DNA of 11,941 nt from CAWVWD01 sp045106825 (GTDB lineage Bacteria > Bacteroidota > Bacteroidia > Chitinophagales > Saprospiraceae). A program made the translations under genes and the position numbers. The notes below the pieces were generated by a model that worked only from the letters and a program-made list of their open reading frames with translations, was not told the DNA's origin and made no database searches. The stretch lies in the NCBI GenBank assembly GCA_045106825.1, contig JBGCFH010000007.1:1-11941 (forward strand). Direction: 5' to 3'. Positions 1 to 6,674 of this stretch are shown here, in pieces (within the stretch, counting starts at the first letter, position 1; every line of letters begins with the position of its first letter).

Positions 1-283
1 GGCCTAATGTGATATGAACGGTATGATAATTACCATAGATTGGTCTTTTATCAGGATAAATTCCTGTAAAACTTTTAATGTTATAATAAATTAGAAGTTC
101 AGAAGGTACTTTCCTTCTATATTTTTCTAAGTAATCACTTAGACTATACTTCTGTCCTCTATGTAATATCTCGAAACTAATGCAGTCGCTTTCAGAGCAT
201 AATTTGCTTAGTTCCATTATTTCTCCTGCGATACGATCATCGCGAGGATTATATTTATCAATTATAAAAGCTGCTTTTCCCAT
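1..283 (-). CDS. Probable E2-like (ubiquitin-conjugating fold) protein, N-terminal 94 residues, cut by the window edge
   Basis: The reading frame opens at an ATG 15 bases after the ubiquitin-like gene's stop, has an in-frame TAA two codons upstream, and runs off the left edge. An N-terminal helix (about residues 14-30, DDRIAGEIMELSKL) is followed by a strand near 35-41. Then comes a strand-loop-strand pattern at about 61-94 (ELLIYYNIKSFTGI, then PIYGNYHTVHITLG). This is the order expected of the E2/UBC fold: helix 1, then a meander in which a small loop precedes a strand of the 'G..f.v.i.lp..YP' type. The part that would carry the YP..P motif and the catalytic cysteine lies outside the window, so activity cannot be judged. 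Context supports the call strongly: E1-like and ubiquitin-like genes lie directly upstream and the spacing implies co-transcription with the latter. It could instead be another alpha/beta protein of the cassette. The family call is an inference from fold pattern and neighbours. Confidence 0.55.
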   Translation of the reverse strand, partial: MGKAAFIIDKYNPRDDRIAGEIMELSKLCSESDCISFEILHRGQKYSLSDYLEKYRRKVPSELLIYYNIKSFTGIYPDKRPIYGNYHTVHITLG

Positions 284-298
284 GAGTTATGAATTTTA

Positions 299-568
299 CT
301 ATCCTGCAATAACTTCTCGAATTAATAATAAAATGTCACCATCTGTGACACCTGCTTGTTCTAATGATTCATCACCTTCGATAGCAAGATTTTTCCCTTT
401 AGGTTGAATCTCATAAACATAAGGTTCTCCACTTGGGCTAATTTTATCAATTAAATTAGCATTAATTAATTTTTGGACAATCCGGTCAGGTGTTGCGTTT
501 GTTGATAAAGCAATATTAAACTCTTTTTGCTCAACGGTTAGACGTATTGTTACTTTGAATTTTCCCAT
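299..568 (-). CDS. YukD/EsaB-like ubiquitin-like protein with C-terminal glycine
   Basis: This 89-residue protein has the beta-grasp layout: strand 1 (about 3-10, KFKVTIRL), strand 2 (16-21, EFNIAL), the main helix (26-40, TPDRIVQKLINANLI), strand 3 (50-63) and the typical final turn and strand 'SLEQAGVTDGDILLLI' (68-83). The 'L...GV.DGD.L.L' ending is characteristic of YukD-type ubiquitin-like proteins. It ends in ...VIAG, so a single glycine is already exposed. Such an end could be adenylated by an E1 without prior trimming. The neighbours agree: a UBA3-like E1 upstream and a probable E2 only 15 bases downstream. The likely role is a protein tag conjugated to a target. YukD proteins also occur with type VII secretion, but no EssC ATPase or WXG100 gene is visible here. 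The leader of 208 bases contains two small dyads. The fold is convincing; conjugation itself is inferred. Confidence 0.8.
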   Translation of the reverse strand: MGKFKVTIRLTVEQKEFNIALSTNATPDRIVQKLINANLIDKISPSGEPYVYEIQPKGKNLAIEGDESLEQAGVTDGDILLLIREVIAG

Positions 569-600
569 TTTAAAGGTGTTTGAGTTTTCTAATTTAATTT

Positions 601-616
601 ATTGTACTCTTACAAT
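601..616 (-). promoter_or_regulatory. Small perfect dyad in the leader of the ubiquitin-like gene
   Basis: ATTGTA and TACAAT form a perfect 6-bp inverted repeat around a CTCT loop, 32 bases upstream of the ubiquitin-like start. It could be an operator half-site pair or a 5'-UTR hairpin. A second short dyad, GATAA-TAG-TTATC, lies at 656-668. The rest of the 569-776 gap is low-complexity AT-rich DNA with no convincing Bacteroidota -7/-33 promoter (TAnnTTTG / TTTG). Short AT dyads arise by chance in such DNA, so this is weak. Confidence 0.25.
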
Positions 617-776
617 GATAAATTTATTTGGTGTATTTTTTGGAATAATTTTTTAGATAATAGTTATCAGAAAATATCCTCAACGCTGTTTGAATTGTAT
701 AGAATGAAAAGAATTTCTAATAATAAAAATAAAAATAAAAATCTCATAAATAATCGGTAGATATTTTTTTGAAATT

Positions 777-1967
777 TTATTTAAAAATAAAATATTCATC
801 TTTATCTCCTGTTAATTCTACAAAATACTTATTTTTGATTGTTTCCACAGTAAGTATTTGGAGAGGCGGAACTCCCAACTCATTTAATGTTAAGGTTTGT
901 TTTTCAAAATCATCATATATTTCACTAATTTGTTTAGTAAAAATTATCCTTTCATTTGGAATCGTACGATAACGTTTGAGTGCTTTTGCGGTAGCTTTAT
1001 ACTTTGGAATAACTACATCATAAACTTGTTCACTCTTAAAAGTTGCTAATTGAAAAACCACTTCGTGAGGTAATTTAATCGTAATCTCTTCTTCCTGAAG
1101 TGTTTTTGTCAACCAACTAAAAACGTCCTTTAAGGACATTGAAGATTTTAAAGGAGATTCAATAATGTCTTGACTTGATAATATTTGATGACTTAAACAC
1201 TTTTCTTTTAATCTTTTTTGTTTGAGTTTTATAAACTCATTACTCATTCCTTCATAAAAAAATCTTGTTCCTGCTAAACTTTGTTTTTGGTTTTTATGAA
1301 TAATTTTGAGTGCTTCTTGAACTTGCATTGCTCCTATTATTGAAGATGATATTGGTGTTGTTGGAATTTTTCCTGAAATAATAGTTGCTTTAGCTACATC
1401 AGCACAACCTAATCGAAATTTGATATTATCCCATTCTATCTGTGATAGTTTACATTCATAACAACTAATATTAGGAGTATAAACATTAATTTCTCCTGCT
1501 AAATTTTCAATACCTCCATCAATCCAACTTTTCCCAACTCTATATGAATGACGATTCATGTAGAGTCTTGCTTCTCGATTGTCTAAGCAACCAATAATAG
1601 CATCCATTCGTCTGAAGACTCCTAAGCCAATTTCATTAATTACATCAGAACGTACTGCTTTGACTTTTATATTAGGATTGATATCTTTTATTCGTTCTGC
1701 TGCTACTTCTGCTTTATATTTTCCACAATCTCTTTCTCGAAATAAAACCGACCGAGCTAAGTTAGAATATTCAATATCATCAAAATCTGTAATGAATATA
1801 TGTCCAACACCAAAAAGTGCTAAGTTTTTAAGTACTTCATTCCCTAATGCTCCAGCTCCTACAACCATAATATGAGCTGCTTCTACACTCTCTCGTTTCC
1901 ACCAATTGATTAGGTCAAATGTTGTTCCCCATTTTTTTTCATCTGTTATTTCTAAGAAGTTTTCCAT
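777..1967 (-). CDS. ThiF/UBA3-like E1 activating enzyme for the ubiquitin-like protein
   Basis: A 396-residue member of the ThiF/MoeB/E1 superfamily, expected to adenylate the C-terminal glycine of the neighbouring ubiquitin-like protein and carry it as a thioester. The Rossmann loop GAGALG is at 37-42. An acidic strand end and the conserved SNLARS segment (68-73, with N69 and R72) follow, then K85 in the KxxK-like region and the aspartate in CLDNREARLYMN (D129, R131, N138). C169 and C172 (CYEC) plus C257 and H260 (CLSH) look like the structural zinc site. C188 in RLGCADV sits where UBA3-type enzymes keep the catalytic cysteine. Beyond the core (about 30-265) there is a C-terminal domain of about 130 residues. 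Its end (TLTLNELGVPPLQILTV, 358-374) resembles a ubiquitin-fold domain used by eukaryotic E1s to recruit E2. ThiF and MoeB are usually about 250 residues, so this is longer. It is separated from the lipase by a probable terminator, so it may have its own promoter. Confidence 0.88.
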   Translation of the reverse strand: MENFLEITDEKKWGTTFDLINWWKRESVEAAHIMVVGAGALGNEVLKNLALFGVGHIFITDFDDIEYSNLARSVLFRERDCGKYKAEVAAERIKDINPNIKVKAVRSDVINEIGLGVFRRMDAIIGCLDNREARLYMNRHSYRVGKSWIDGGIENLAGEINVYTPNISCYECKLSQIEWDNIKFRLGCADVAKATIISGKIPTTPISSSIIGAMQVQEALKIIHKNQKQSLAGTRFFYEGMSNEFIKLKQKRLKEKCLSHQILSSQDIIESPLKSSMSLKDVFSWLTKTLQEEEITIKLPHEVVFQLATFKSEQVYDVVIPKYKATAKALKRYRTIPNERIIFTKQISEIYDDFEKQTLTLNELGVPPLQILTVETIKNKYFVELTGDKDEYFIFK

Positions 1968-2026
1968 AATGTATTTAAATTAATAATTAGATTGGTAGTA
2001 TGTTTAAATTTTATTCTTTGATTCGA

Positions 2027-2055
2027 AAAAATGATTTATATATTGAATCATTTTT
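2027..2055 (-). terminator. Probable intrinsic terminator between the lipase and E1 genes
   Basis: A perfect 10-bp inverted repeat (AAAAATGATT / AATCATTTTT) encloses a 9-base loop. In the minus-strand transcript the right arm ends in a run of six U residues. It lies about 21 bases after the lipase stop codon, the usual place for a terminator. The stem is AT-rich and only moderately stable. Because it is symmetric it could also act on the other strand, but no plus-strand gene is present. If it works, the E1/Ubl/E2 module is transcribed at least partly on its own, from a promoter in 1968-2026 that I cannot identify. Confidence 0.55.
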
Positions 2056-2076
2056 ATAGTGTCTTTTAAATAGATT

Positions 2077-3066
2077 CTAAATATTATTAACAGCACTTGA
2101 TAAATTATTCAAATTTAAATACAATTGATCCATATTTTGATCTAACATTCCTATTGCTTCTAAGGCATCAGATGCTAAATTATTAAATTCACTATTTGTA
2201 CTATAAGACATTCTATTAACTGAACTATTTGACGATTCAATTGCATCTACTTCTTCCGTTAATTTTTCAGTAGTAATTTGAAAAGGGACAACGTCATTAA
2301 CCTCACCATGATAGATTGTGTTTTTGTACTCAAATAAGTTTCCTCCTATTGTGCCATCTTCATTAAAATTTAATTGTTCTTTGATAGCATTTCTTGTGTG
2401 ATTGCTAAGATCCTCTCCTATATTAATTAAATCTCCAGTAGCTTCTAATGGAGATAAAGTTAATAAATCACTTGCTTCATAATTATAATCACTTAGGTTT
2501 TTTTTGATATCTTCTAAGTCATCTCCAACATAATATTGATGTCCAATTTGAGTTCCAAATAGATTAATAACATTAGGTGTACCACTATAATTACTAATAC
2601 CATCCAATACTTCTGGTTCTACGGACATTATCCTATTTTTAGAAATACCGGGAGCATCAAAAGTTGTGGCTCTTAATCCGTTTCGCATTGCTAAATCTTG
2701 AGCAACTGCTCCGCCTAAAGAATGACCTGTTATTTCTAATTCAGCATTAGGAGCAAGTTGTTTAACTTCTGCTAAAAACTTTTGAGATTCATCTCTGTAA
2801 GGCATATAATGTTCTTCTAAAGCTAATTTTCTATCGTCATTAATCCAGTTTCCAAAGTTATCAGAACCTCGAACAGCAACTATAACATCTCCTGTTTCTT
2901 GATTCTGATAGGCTCTAAATTGTATACCTTCGGATTCGCCATTTTCAAACCCAGATTTTGTATGAATGACATTCCAATCGTCTTGATTATCATATCTTGA
3001 TTTTTCATCATAAACGTCATCTGAAAAATTAAAATAAGTTTCTGTTGTCCAATTATTATTTATCAT
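2077..3066 (-). CDS. Class-3-type lipase / alpha-beta hydrolase, candidate effector
   Basis: A 329-residue protein without signal peptide or membrane segment. The nucleophile elbow GHSLGG (114-119, Ser116) follows a hydrophobic strand, as in class 3 lipases and DUF2974-type hydrolases. An earlier strand-loop 'VIVAVRGSD' (61-69) matches the oxyanion region of this family ('vvAfRGT.n..dw..d'). Candidate remaining triad residues are D182 (in YYVGDD) and H223 (in SNHTRN). The C-terminal 45 residues (about 285-329) are a separate helical tail with heptad-like leucines, perhaps for oligomerisation or recruitment. Expected chemistry is ester hydrolysis, most likely of phospholipids or acylglycerols. 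With membrane-motor genes upstream and a protein-tagging module downstream, a role as a membrane-damaging effector or as a modified target is plausible but inferred. It has a 127-base leader and a probable terminator behind it. Confidence 0.8.
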   Translation of the reverse strand: MINNNWTTETYFNFSDDVYDEKSRYDNQDDWNVIHTKSGFENGESEGIQFRAYQNQETGDVIVAVRGSDNFGNWINDDRKLALEEHYMPYRDESQKFLAEVKQLAPNAELEITGHSLGGAVAQDLAMRNGLRATTFDAPGISKNRIMSVEPEVLDGISNYSGTPNVINLFGTQIGHQYYVGDDLEDIKKNLSDYNYEASDLLTLSPLEATGDLINIGEDLSNHTRNAIKEQLNFNEDGTIGGNLFEYKNTIYHGEVNDVVPFQITTEKLTEEVDAIESSNSSVNRMSYSTNSEFNNLASDALEAIGMLDQNMDQLYLNLNNLSSAVNNI

Positions 3067-3193
3067 TATCTAAATTTTATGATTGTCAATGAATTAATTT
3101 CGTTAATAATTTTTCTATAGAAGAAATAGATAAAATTAAAGTAATTGTAGCAAACAATCAACCCTAAATACAAAAAAAATAATCTTGTACTCC

Positions 3194-5146
3194 TTAATAA
3201 CAATCATTTTGAAGATACTTCCTTAAACCATCATTATATACATAAAGAATCTTACAACTATTATTTCTGATATATAAACTGTTATAGTATAAGTATTCAT
3301 AATTTCTTGAGCCATAAGACATACTACCTTGATACCATCTTCCATTATCATCTTTTGCAATAATTTCTTTTAACTCATAACCTCTACCATTAAGTTCTTC
3401 TTGATGTAGTAAAATTGGTATATTATCATCACTAAAAGAGTAAATAACTAAATAATCATTTCCTGATCCTTGTATGATGCAAGCCATTTCTTTCTTTTTT
3501 CTTGGAGTCAAGTCAGAAGTAGTGGCAGTATTAAATTCATTAGCATCATCTGATGAGTAAATCTGGTAAACACCTCTATTAGGAGTTTCTTCATCTTCAT
3601 AAAAATCCTTTTCCAACTCTTTGGAAATATCTCCTTTCCAATTATAGCTTCTAAAAAGATTCATTAAAGCTATTTTATGTCTTGCTGATTCTAATATATC
3701 TTTAGCTTCTTGATTCCCAAAAATACCTTCAATGAAAGAATATTCAATTTTATTAATCATATATTCTGCTTTCATGTAGCCTTCTTTTTTATCAGGTGCT
3801 TTTAGTTTCAGCCATTCACCGGATTCTTCCAATACCTCCATAGCTGTTCCTACCTTATAAGATTCTTCATTCATTTTTGCTGACTCAGCATCAGGATACA
3901 TTCGTAAAAATACATTTGTGAGTAATATTCTTTTATCAACTTCGATTGCGTTCTTGATGAATGCAAAGTAACAGATAATTGCTAATACAACAACCCCTAC
4001 TACTATTAATATACCTTTTCGTTTTTTTTCTTCTCGTTCATCTGGAAGAATGATAACTTCTTCTTTTTTAGTTGTTGAGGGTAAATTATTAGATTGCCTT
4101 GTCGTTGGTTTATTCGTCAAAATTGGTAGTGTTGTACTTAATGCTAATGTATTTTCAGTGGATTTTGACTCTTTAGTATTGTATTTTTTTAAACCATCTA
4201 AAAAAGTTGAAAGTGCTTTATATTTTTCTTGAAGTAAATTAGTATCGGTAGTTGTTTTAATTTCATCTAATAAAATATTGGCTTTATTACGGATTTCCTT
4301 ATAATTCGCATTATCACCGGATAAGTTTTTTAGTTGTTCTTTTATGACATGTATTAAAGATTTATGTTGGTTATGAATTTCTGTAATTAAGGATTTTTTC
4401 GTTTGATCTTCTTTTTGTTTGAGGTTTCCTTCAATTTGACTTATAGCTTCCTCAATATCTTTATAATCATCTACAACTGCAATAATAGTTGTACTATTTT
4501 GATATTCATTGATTAACTGTTTTATTTCCATTGTAATACCATCAAACTGATTATCTTCTTCATTTGATAAGGTTTGTATAGTTGCTTGAACTTCACTAAT
4601 TCGAGCGTTTTTTTGCTTTTTTATTGTTTCTACAATTACCTCTTCTTTTGATTTTAAAGTTACTTTGAGTTCTTCTTCAATATTTAAAGATACAATCCTA
4701 TCTATAATATTTGGATGTTTGAAAGCATGTGTAGCTAATAACTCGACTGTTTTACTTGTTTTCTCTTCATAATCTAATTTGGAGGTATTTAATAAATATT
4801 GAATACCTGTAATAATATCTGATTTAAACTTAGGTTTTTTTAAAATAGGTAGATAAGTGTCATAAGCTAAATCGTTATAATCTGCGGTATATAAGAGTTT
4901 AGCAAACTCTTTTTTGTAACTAATATTTTTAGCATCATCTTGAGAACGAGTTGCATTACCTAAATTCGAAATCGCTAATTCAGGCTTATCCAATTTTAAA
5001 TAGGTTTTAGCAACCTCATAAAACATTTGAACATCATTCTGCTTATAAGCTAAGAATTGAAAAATATCTAATGCTTCTAAATATTTTCCTTCATTGTATA
5101 GTTGCAATGCTTTTTCCTGTTTGGTTTTGTCCTCTTGAGTATACAT
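3194..5146 (-). CDS. TPR / coiled-coil / transmembrane / SH3-like connector protein
   Basis: A 650-residue single-pass membrane protein of unknown function. Residues about 8-65 look like TPR units (ALQLYNEGKYLEALDIFQ, then a second unit ending KPELAIS). A long helical and coiled-coil region follows (about 125-320), then a Thr/Ser/Asn-rich linker (about 325-365). The basic patch KKRK (374-377) precedes one membrane helix at 378-397 (ILIVVGVVVLAIICYFAF). By the positive-inside rule the TPR and coiled-coil part is cytosolic. The periplasmic part starts with a bacterial SH3-like domain (about 405-465, with TNVFLRMYP and ESGEWLKLK), which in this family often contacts peptidoglycan. It ends with an unrecognised Tyr-rich domain (about 470-650). 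It probably links cytosolic partners to the cell wall next to the motor. Leader 103 bases, no clear promoter. The start ATG is preceded by an A-rich stretch, usual for Bacteroidota. Confidence 0.75.
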   Translation of the reverse strand: MYTQEDKTKQEKALQLYNEGKYLEALDIFQFLAYKQNDVQMFYEVAKTYLKLDKPELAISNLGNATRSQDDAKNISYKKEFAKLLYTADYNDLAYDTYLPILKKPKFKSDIITGIQYLLNTSKLDYEEKTSKTVELLATHAFKHPNIIDRIVSLNIEEELKVTLKSKEEVIVETIKKQKNARISEVQATIQTLSNEEDNQFDGITMEIKQLINEYQNSTTIIAVVDDYKDIEEAISQIEGNLKQKEDQTKKSLITEIHNQHKSLIHVIKEQLKNLSGDNANYKEIRNKANILLDEIKTTTDTNLLQEKYKALSTFLDGLKKYNTKESKSTENTLALSTTLPILTNKPTTRQSNNLPSTTKKEEVIILPDEREEKKRKGILIVVGVVVLAIICYFAFIKNAIEVDKRILLTNVFLRMYPDAESAKMNEESYKVGTAMEVLEESGEWLKLKAPDKKEGYMKAEYMINKIEYSFIEGIFGNQEAKDILESARHKIALMNLFRSYNWKGDISKELEKDFYEDEETPNRGVYQIYSSDDANEFNTATTSDLTPRKKKEMACIIQGSGNDYLVIYSFSDDNIPILLHQEELNGRGYELKEIIAKDDNGRWYQGSMSYGSRNYEYLYYNSLYIRNNSCKILYVYNDGLRKYLQNDCY

Positions 5147-5249
5147 ATTTGGTTTGGTTTAATATGAAAAAGTCATGATATATATAATATTAATCCAATT
5201 CATTTAATTGAAATTATTAGTATTGTATGATATGATAAGATATATTTTG

Positions 5250-6026
5250 CTAATCCAGAACATCAATATTCATAGCAAAATTACAGTTCTCACAATCCAT
5301 GATTTTCATAGTTGCGATACCGATAACTTCAGCTTTAGTATTCATAACAGGACTTCCACTACTTCCTGGAGAAATAGCGGCATCTATTTGTATTAGTGCA
5401 TCAGAAACATTGTGCAATTCTCTTATTGATGAGACAATGCCTCTTGTAAGCGTACTTTCTAAGCCTTTTGGGTTGCCCAAAACAATAATATCTTCTCCTT
5501 TTTGAGGATTTGATTGAGCAATAGATAAGGCAGAAAAATTACGACTTTTTTCAACTTGAAAAATAACATAATCGAAGTCTTCCGAATATTCCAAAACTTT
5601 AGTCACATTTAGTGTTTCTTGTTGTGAGGTTTGAACAGTCCATTGACTTCCGCCTTCAAATACATGGAAATTACTTACACCAATACCTGATGATTCAATA
5701 AAAAAACCTGTTCCCATACCTATACCTTCACCATTTTCATCAAAAGTGTTGACTAAGAATACACAAGGCTCAGCGAGTTTCGCTAATTCTGTTGTAGTCA
5801 AGTCTTTTTTTGAAGATCGTTTTCTATCTGGTAGTGTATAATCATCGTCACTATTACCATCAATTGTTGTTGGTAAATCACTTTCTGTCGGACGTTGATT
5901 CGGTTCTGATACGACATTATTATAGGATTGCCGACGTTTTTGATCACGTCCAGATTTTGAACAACCAGAGCAATCGGTAAACATAACAGTTATGAAGCCT
6001 AAAAAAAGGATATGTATCCATTTCAT
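5250..6026 (-). CDS. Trypsin-like (S1C/HtrA-type) serine protease, probable lipoprotein
   Basis: With the chosen ATG the protein has 258 residues: a short N-terminal signal helix (MKWIHILFLGFITVMFTDC), a polar linker (about 23-75) and a trypsin-like domain (about 80-255). The catalytic triad is complete: H121 (SNFHVFEGG), D152 (EDFDYVIFQV) and S223 in GSSGSP, with the oxyanion-forming GTGFF near 105-109. Lipid attachment could be at C19 or, more likely, C22 (CSGC). The -1 Asp at C19 is unusual for signal peptidase II. It therefore probably acts in the periplasm, tethered to a membrane. There is no PDZ domain, unlike DegP/DegS. A longer reading from a TTG at 6053 would overlap the upstream gene and bury the signal peptide, so the ATG 13 bases after that gene is preferred. 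Very tight linkage to the MotB-like gene suggests it works with the channel complex, for example cleaving a partner after a signal. That role is inferred. Confidence 0.85.
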   Translation of the reverse strand: MKWIHILFLGFITVMFTDCSGCSKSGRDQKRRQSYNNVVSEPNQRPTESDLPTTIDGNSDDDYTLPDRKRSSKKDLTTTELAKLAEPCVFLVNTFDENGEGIGMGTGFFIESSGIGVSNFHVFEGGSQWTVQTSQQETLNVTKVLEYSEDFDYVIFQVEKSRNFSALSIAQSNPQKGEDIIVLGNPKGLESTLTRGIVSSIRELHNVSDALIQIDAAISPGSSGSPVMNTKAEVIGIATMKIMDCENCNFAMNIDVLD

Positions 6027-6039
6027 AAGGTTAGGGGTT

Positions 6040-6651
6040 TTATAATGTACCAATTTTAGGTATAATTTGAATTAAAAAGCGTTGATTTTTACTTTCAGTC
6101 TGTTCACGAGGAACACCACCTGTTCCACTTCCTGCTAATATCAACTCACAATTATCTAATTGTCTTAAAGCTACACTGTTTTCTTCCCAAAACTCTAATA
6201 AAGCTAAAGAACGTTCATAGCTTAATTCAAAATTTCGAGAATACTTATCCTTTGACGCTTGTCCTTCTATGAGAACAAGGTAACGAATATTTTTTTCATC
6301 TTTGTAGCTTTCAACTAAATTTTGTATTTTTTTTCCGGCATTAATTAATTCTGTTCTTGTTGTAGAAGATAAGTTTTGAATATTACTACTTCCGGATTGA
6401 AACTGTACTTGTAGTTTTAATATATGTTTTTTATAGTCGTCACTATATTCAAAGTATTTATCGTCAGGATCAATATCTTCAATTGCCTTTTGTAAGGCTT
6501 GTATTTTTTTAAACTGCTCAGCTTGTAATCTGAATTTTTCTCGTTCCATCTTTAACTTAACAAAAGTCAAAGCATACAAGACTAACATAACGAAAAATAA
6601 ACTCGTCATTAAGTCAGCATAACTTAGCCAAAAAGAATTTCCTTTTTTCAT
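6040..6651 (-). CDS. MotB/ZorB-like OmpA-family protein (peptidoglycan-binding stator subunit)
   Basis: A 203-residue protein with a short cytoplasmic N-terminus, one membrane helix (about 7-30, FWLSYADLMTSLFFVMLVLY) and a periplasmic OmpA/MotB-like domain (about 80-200). D13 in SYADLM sits where MotB, ExbD and ZorB carry the ion-carrying aspartate. A helical linker (30-60) joins to the OmpA domain. The signature N..LS..R (N140, L143, S144, R147) and the final 'NQRFLIQIIP' strand (R191) are kept. The usual 'GHTD' is replaced by GQAS (130-133), so diaminopimelate binding may differ from standard OmpA domains. At about 200 residues it is close to ZorB and shorter than MotB of flagella. It lies 23 bases after the MotA-like gene and 13 bases before the protease, so the three are surely co-transcribed. 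No flagellar genes are near. Confidence 0.85.
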   Translation of the reverse strand: MKKGNSFWLSYADLMTSLFFVMLVLYALTFVKLKMEREKFRLQAEQFKKIQALQKAIEDIDPDDKYFEYSDDYKKHILKLQVQFQSGSSNIQNLSSTTRTELINAGKKIQNLVESYKDEKNIRYLVLIEGQASKDKYSRNFELSYERSLALLEFWEENSVALRQLDNCELILAGSGTGGVPREQTESKNQRFLIQIIPKIGTL

Positions 6652-6674
6652 AGAATAATAAGATTAAACTGTTA

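Noticed and set aside
180..407. Open frames on the plus strand, here and at 769-972, 1579-1875, 4050-4232, 5208-5505, 9659-9869 and 10809-11063
   Set aside because: They lie mostly or wholly antisense to well-supported minus-strand genes, show no domain pattern, and are what AT-rich coding sequence yields by chance.
299..568. Type VII secretion locus, because of the YukD-like protein
   Set aside because: No EssC/FtsK-like ATPase, WXG100 protein or EssB is present, while E1 and probable E2 genes flank it.
725..742. Three tandem AAAAAT units
   Set aside because: A low-complexity run in an AT-rich gap; too short and simple to be a meaningful repeat.
777..1967. MoeB or ThiF of cofactor synthesis
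   Set aside because: The protein is longer, has a UBA3-like cysteine and a C-terminal extra domain, and no thiamin or molybdopterin genes are nearby.
3067..3193. Possible promoter before the lipase (TTTG, 21 bases, TACAATTA on the minus strand)
   Set aside because: The -7 box matches only four of six fixed positions and the TTTG sits in a T-run, so it is not distinguishable from background.
5196..5210. CAATT / AATTG dyad in the 5147-5249 gap
   Set aside because: Only 5 bp, all but one pair A-T, no U-run; expected by chance.
6024..6053. Longer protease reading from a TTG at 6053
   Set aside because: It overlaps the MotB-like stop and places nine extra residues before a good signal peptide; the ATG at 6026 is better.
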